NCBI GenBank assembly: GCA_035560715.1
Contig: DATMYW010000066.1
Location: 1 to 14,692, forward strand
Length of the DNA stretch: 14,692 nt
Direction: 5' to 3'
Source of the DNA: JAAXTX01 sp035560715
Lineage (GTDB): Bacteria; Patescibacteriota; Minisyncoccia; Moranbacterales; UBA1568
In this document: piece by piece, positions 12,729 to 14,692 of the stretch
How positions within the stretch are numbered: position 1 is the first letter of the stretch
How the letters are laid out: every line of letters begins with the position of its first letter
Position numbers and translations under genes: made by a program
Notes under the pieces: model-generated
What the model was told of the DNA's origin: nothing
The model's database searches: none
The model's input: the letters and a program-made list of their open reading frames with translations, nothing else

Positions 12729-12755
12729 TCCATTTTTTCTGAATTCCGCTATAAT
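12726..12755 (+). promoter_or_regulatory. Promoter of the AlkD-like gene
   Basis: TTGTCC (12726-12731) lies 18 bp from a perfect TATAAT (12750-12755). The start codon at 12783 is 27 nt beyond the -10. Confidence 0.6.
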
Positions 12756-12782
12756 GGCGATTATTCTTACGGGATGTGTTCC

Positions 12783-13493
12783 ATGTCCGCATCAAATATC
12801 ATCAGGCGACTGAAGTCGGTCGGGACGCCGGAGAAGGCGAAGGTCCTCTCTGGTTTTTTCAAGACGGGGAGGGGACAGTACGGGGAAGGCGATGTCTTTC
12901 TCGGGGTGACGGTACCGGAGCAGCGCGCGATCGCGAGGGAGTTCCGTGACCTGCCTTTGTCCGAAATCGAAACGCTGCTTTCAACCCGGTATCATGAGGC
13001 GCGCCTGACGGGACTTCTCATGCTGACATACTCGTATGAGCGGGCCGACGAGGATGAACGGAAAACGATATATGACTTTCTGCTCGTACATCGCCGTGCG
13101 ATGAACAATTGGGATCTTGTGGACGTGATCGTCCCCAAGATCATCGGAGAATACGCGCTGACGCATCGGAACAGTCGGAAATTACTCCGGAAATTCGCGA
13201 AATCGGACGACTTGTGGGAGCGGCGTATGGCGATCGTCTCGACCGCGGCGTTCATCCGCGCCGGACAATTCGATGACACTCTCTCGATCTGCGAGTCGCT
13301 CCTCGGTGACCCGCATGACCTGATCCATAAGGCGACGGGCTGGATGCTCCGCGAGGTCGGCAAGCGCGACGAATCCGTACTCCGAGCGTTTCTCGACGAA
13401 TATTCCGTACGCATGCCCCGCACCATGCTCCGCTACGCGATCGAGCGGTTACCGAAAAAGGAAAGGATCCGGTATATGAGAATGAAAACTTGA
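12783..13493 (+). CDS. DNA alkylation repair protein (AlkD-like, HEAT-repeat glycosylase)
   Basis: The 236-aa product is the usual size of AlkD-like proteins and shows their signatures: FFKTGRGQYGEGDVFLGVTV (residues about 23-42), VPEQRAIAREF, RYHEARLTGLLMLTYSYE, and NNWDLVDVIVPKIIG (about 104-118), in which the Trp-Asp pair lines the DNA groove. Successive helices form HEAT-like repeats that cup DNA and expel bulky or charged N3/N7-alkylpurines without base flipping. ATG 12783 is chosen because it follows GGGA at 8 nt and lies downstream of the promoter; ATG 12774 is possible, while the earlier frame from 12726 covers the promoter. No terminator follows; the next promoter overlaps its stop codon. 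Confidence 0.9.
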   Translation: MSASNIIRRLKSVGTPEKAKVLSGFFKTGRGQYGEGDVFLGVTVPEQRAIAREFRDLPLSEIETLLSTRYHEARLTGLLMLTYSYERADEDERKTIYDFLLVHRRAMNNWDLVDVIVPKIIGEYALTHRNSRKLLRKFAKSDDLWERRMAIVSTAAFIRAGQFDDTLSICESLLGDPHDLIHKATGWMLREVGKRDESVLRAFLDEYSVRMPRTMLRYAIERLPKKERIRYMRMKT

Positions 13494-13518
13494 CATTCGA
13501 TAGGAATTACGCTTTCAT
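13490..13518 (+). promoter_or_regulatory. Putative promoter of the membrane-protein pair
   Basis: A perfect TTGACA (13490-13495) overlaps the stop codon of the AlkD-like gene and is spaced 17 bp from TTTCAT (13513-13518, 4 of 6 to consensus). Confidence 0.4.
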
Positions 13519-13568
13519 TCTTCCGTCGAAAAGGTCATCCCGTTAATTAAAAATAAGAGGAGGTAAGC

Positions 13569-13982
13569 GTGCTAAATCTGCTGGGCAAGATTATGGGATT
13601 CGTCATGCTGATTTCGGTGCTCGACACGTTGTTCACGTTGTTCACGATTGCGTTTGCCGCGAGTATTCCTATCGCCGTGGTCATGTATTTCCTTCTCGGG
13701 GCGTCGCTTCCCGGAACGTATCTGGTATTTTCCGGCTGGGCGTATCTCGCGTTCATGCCGTTTACGGTACTTGTGTTTTGTACCCTGGAAAACAAGCGGG
13801 CGTGGTTCGGGAGACAGCAGCCGTTCAAGTGTCTGGACGGAAGCATGCATTATTATGACAAACCTGAATCGCTCGGATTCACGAACATGTCCGAAAAGGT
13901 TTTCGGAGTGATCTATTGGCCGTGGACGTGGCTGTTCCTGCGACAGAAAGAGACGGATCCGTTGGGATTGCCGTTCAACTGA
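13569..13982 (+). CDS. Membrane protein, first of a tandem paralogous pair (137 aa)
   Basis: A strong SD (AGGAGG) precedes a GTG start. The protein has hydrophobic segments at about residues 9-32, 33-50 and 54-72, then a cytoplasmic-looking stretch with ENKRAWFGRQQPF, and a final Trp-rich segment VFGVIYWPWTWLFL near the C-terminus. The neighbour at 14048 has the same length and plan: the FSGWAYLAFMP segment here matches FAGFAYLAGIP there, NKR matches NKR, and GFTNMSEKVFGVIYWPWTW matches GFTSAISNVFGVLLWPFSW. No family is recognised. The two are 65 nt apart with no terminator between, so probably co-transcribed. Small membrane proteins of this type may form homo- or hetero-oligomers, which is inference. 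Confidence 0.8.
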   Translation: MLNLLGKIMGFVMLISVLDTLFTLFTIAFAASIPIAVVMYFLLGASLPGTYLVFSGWAYLAFMPFTVLVFCTLENKRAWFGRQQPFKCLDGSMHYYDKPESLGFTNMSEKVFGVIYWPWTWLFLRQKETDPLGLPFN

Positions 13983-14047
13983 AGGTATTTCGCCGAGGAT
14001 TAGTGTATGGTCTGCATTGCATGAAACATAAGACAAGAGGGGGTATC

Positions 14048-14461
14048 ATGTTCGGAAGGTCAAAGGATGCGTCCGTTTTCAAAGGGTTGATCGGCGTAGT
14101 CGTATTCGTCGTTACGTGGTCGTTGTTCATCGTGAACGTGTTCGTGCATGTCGCGATCGTCGGTTGGGCTTTCGGAATCGGTGTTGCGGGTGTATTTCTC
14201 AAGTTCGCCGGATTCGCGTATCTAGCCGGAATACCGGTATCGATATCGGTGATGCTCGCCCTGCGTAACAAACGCCGATATCTCGACGAGCAAAGGAGAA
14301 AACTCGGTCGGCAGAGCGCGTTTTCAGGCGGGGAATCGAGGGGATTCACTTCCGCGATCTCGAACGTGTTTGGCGTTCTGCTGTGGCCGTTCTCATGGGT
14401 GATACTGTTTGAGCGGAGAGAGGACGTGTCGGAACTGTTATCCCAGTGGTTCAATCTGTAG
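14048..14461 (+). CDS. Membrane protein, second of the tandem paralogous pair (137 aa)
   Basis: GAGGGGG at about 6 nt precedes the ATG at 14048; the frame is open from 13916, but that part overlaps the first gene. Hydrophobic segments lie at about 11-32, 33-50 and 53-71, followed by a basic linker (RNKRRYLDEQRRKLGRQ) and the C-terminal segment SNVFGVLLWPFSWVILFERR. Compared with its paralogue the linker is much more basic and the end (DVSELLSQWFNL) is more amphipathic. By the positive-inside rule the linker should be cytoplasmic. Function unknown. A strong terminator follows. Confidence 0.8.
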   Translation: MFGRSKDASVFKGLIGVVVFVVTWSLFIVNVFVHVAIVGWAFGIGVAGVFLKFAGFAYLAGIPVSISVMLALRNKRRYLDEQRRKLGRQSAFSGGESRGFTSAISNVFGVLLWPFSWVILFERREDVSELLSQWFNL

Positions 14462-14479
14462 TTCGGGAAGTCCGTTTCC

Positions 14480-14507
14480 GGAGTCGGCATCGCCCGACTC
14501 CTTTTTT
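14480..14507 (+). terminator. Rho-independent terminator
   Basis: GGAGTCGG (14480-14487) and CCGACTCC (14494-14501) form a perfect 8-bp stem with loop CATCGC, followed by six T. Confidence 0.9.
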
Positions 14508-14676
14508 AAATGGCGGAAAGCGGTTTCTTATCCCTTTGTGGATATTGGTCGCGTCGATCAGGGTCTTGGATTTGAACGGGCTTATCTCCTCCATGTTGTG
14601 CTTTAGGTTCATACGCTTGGCGGATTGATTAATTCGAATTCTCTCAGGAATTCGTATGGTATCTGGAGGGCAGTTT

Positions 14677-14692
14677 ATGTTTTATTTAAGGT
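14677..14692 (+). CDS. Start of a gene cut by the window edge
   Basis: GGAGG (14665-14669) precedes the ATG at 14677 by 7 nt, an ideal SD arrangement. Only MFYLR is visible. The direction fits the space after the terminator at 14480. Identity cannot be judged. Confidence 0.4.

Noticed and set aside
14508..14676. Minus-strand frame starting near 14611 and running into the terminator
   Set aside because: It has acceptable codons (MNLKHNMEEISPF) but no SD, crosses the terminator stem and reads into the membrane-protein gene.

Overview
The window is GC-rich bacterial chromosomal DNA with short intergenic gaps and genes on both strands. Many genes lack a clear Shine-Dalgarno (SD) site and rely on an extended -10 promoter close to the start codon. 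The gene content (a small coiled-coil protein of a type I associate with Parcubacteria-like genomes, lone DNA-repair genes, many orphan small proteins, no long biosynthetic operon) suggests a Patescibacteria/CPR member, probably Parcubacteria/Paceibacteria-like. That placement is inference: no rRNA or ribosomal protein gene is present to confirm it.

Layout. 1-1170: a MarR-family regulator (-) diverges from a ferritin-like di-iron protein (+), with facing promoters and an inverted repeat between them. 1183-2790: a small minus-strand orphan, then two tandem, degenerate copies of one unrecognised gene (1546-1979 and 1972-2565) broken by frameshifts and an in-frame TAG, then a helical reading frame that runs into a terminator. 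2830-3706: exonuclease III, with a terminator shared with a convergent orphan (3732-4430, -). 4597-5480: acylphosphatase and a YrdC/TsaC protein in one operon. 5521-6693: the coiled-coil gene (-) divergent from a DUF457/YdjM-type membrane metal-dependent hydrolase (+). 6694-7660: a sparse stretch with a short, strongly promoted transcription unit, a zinc-ribbon protein, tiny ORFs and an orphan copy of the first codons of rarA. 7742-8497: a helical orphan with its own promoter and terminator. 8612-12253: a likely operon of rarA, a large protein with TraB/GumN (TIKI-superfamily)-like motifs, and a Nudix-like protein. 12360-12728: an orphan. 12783-13493: AlkD-like DNA repair protein. 13569-14507: two tandem paralogous membrane proteins of 137 aa each, then a terminator. 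The start of another gene appears at the right edge (14677).

Functional themes are DNA repair and replication-fork maintenance (ExoIII, RarA, AlkD), iron/redox handling (ferritin-like/MarR), tRNA modification (TsaC) and small orphan or membrane proteins. The observations most worth a second look are the tandem decayed paralogues at 1546-2565, the 23-bp in-frame duplication of the rarA 5' end flanking an orphan gene, the rarA/TIKI-like/Nudix operon, and the tandem 137-aa membrane pair. I saw no CRISPR array, tRNA, rRNA, transposase or integrase.
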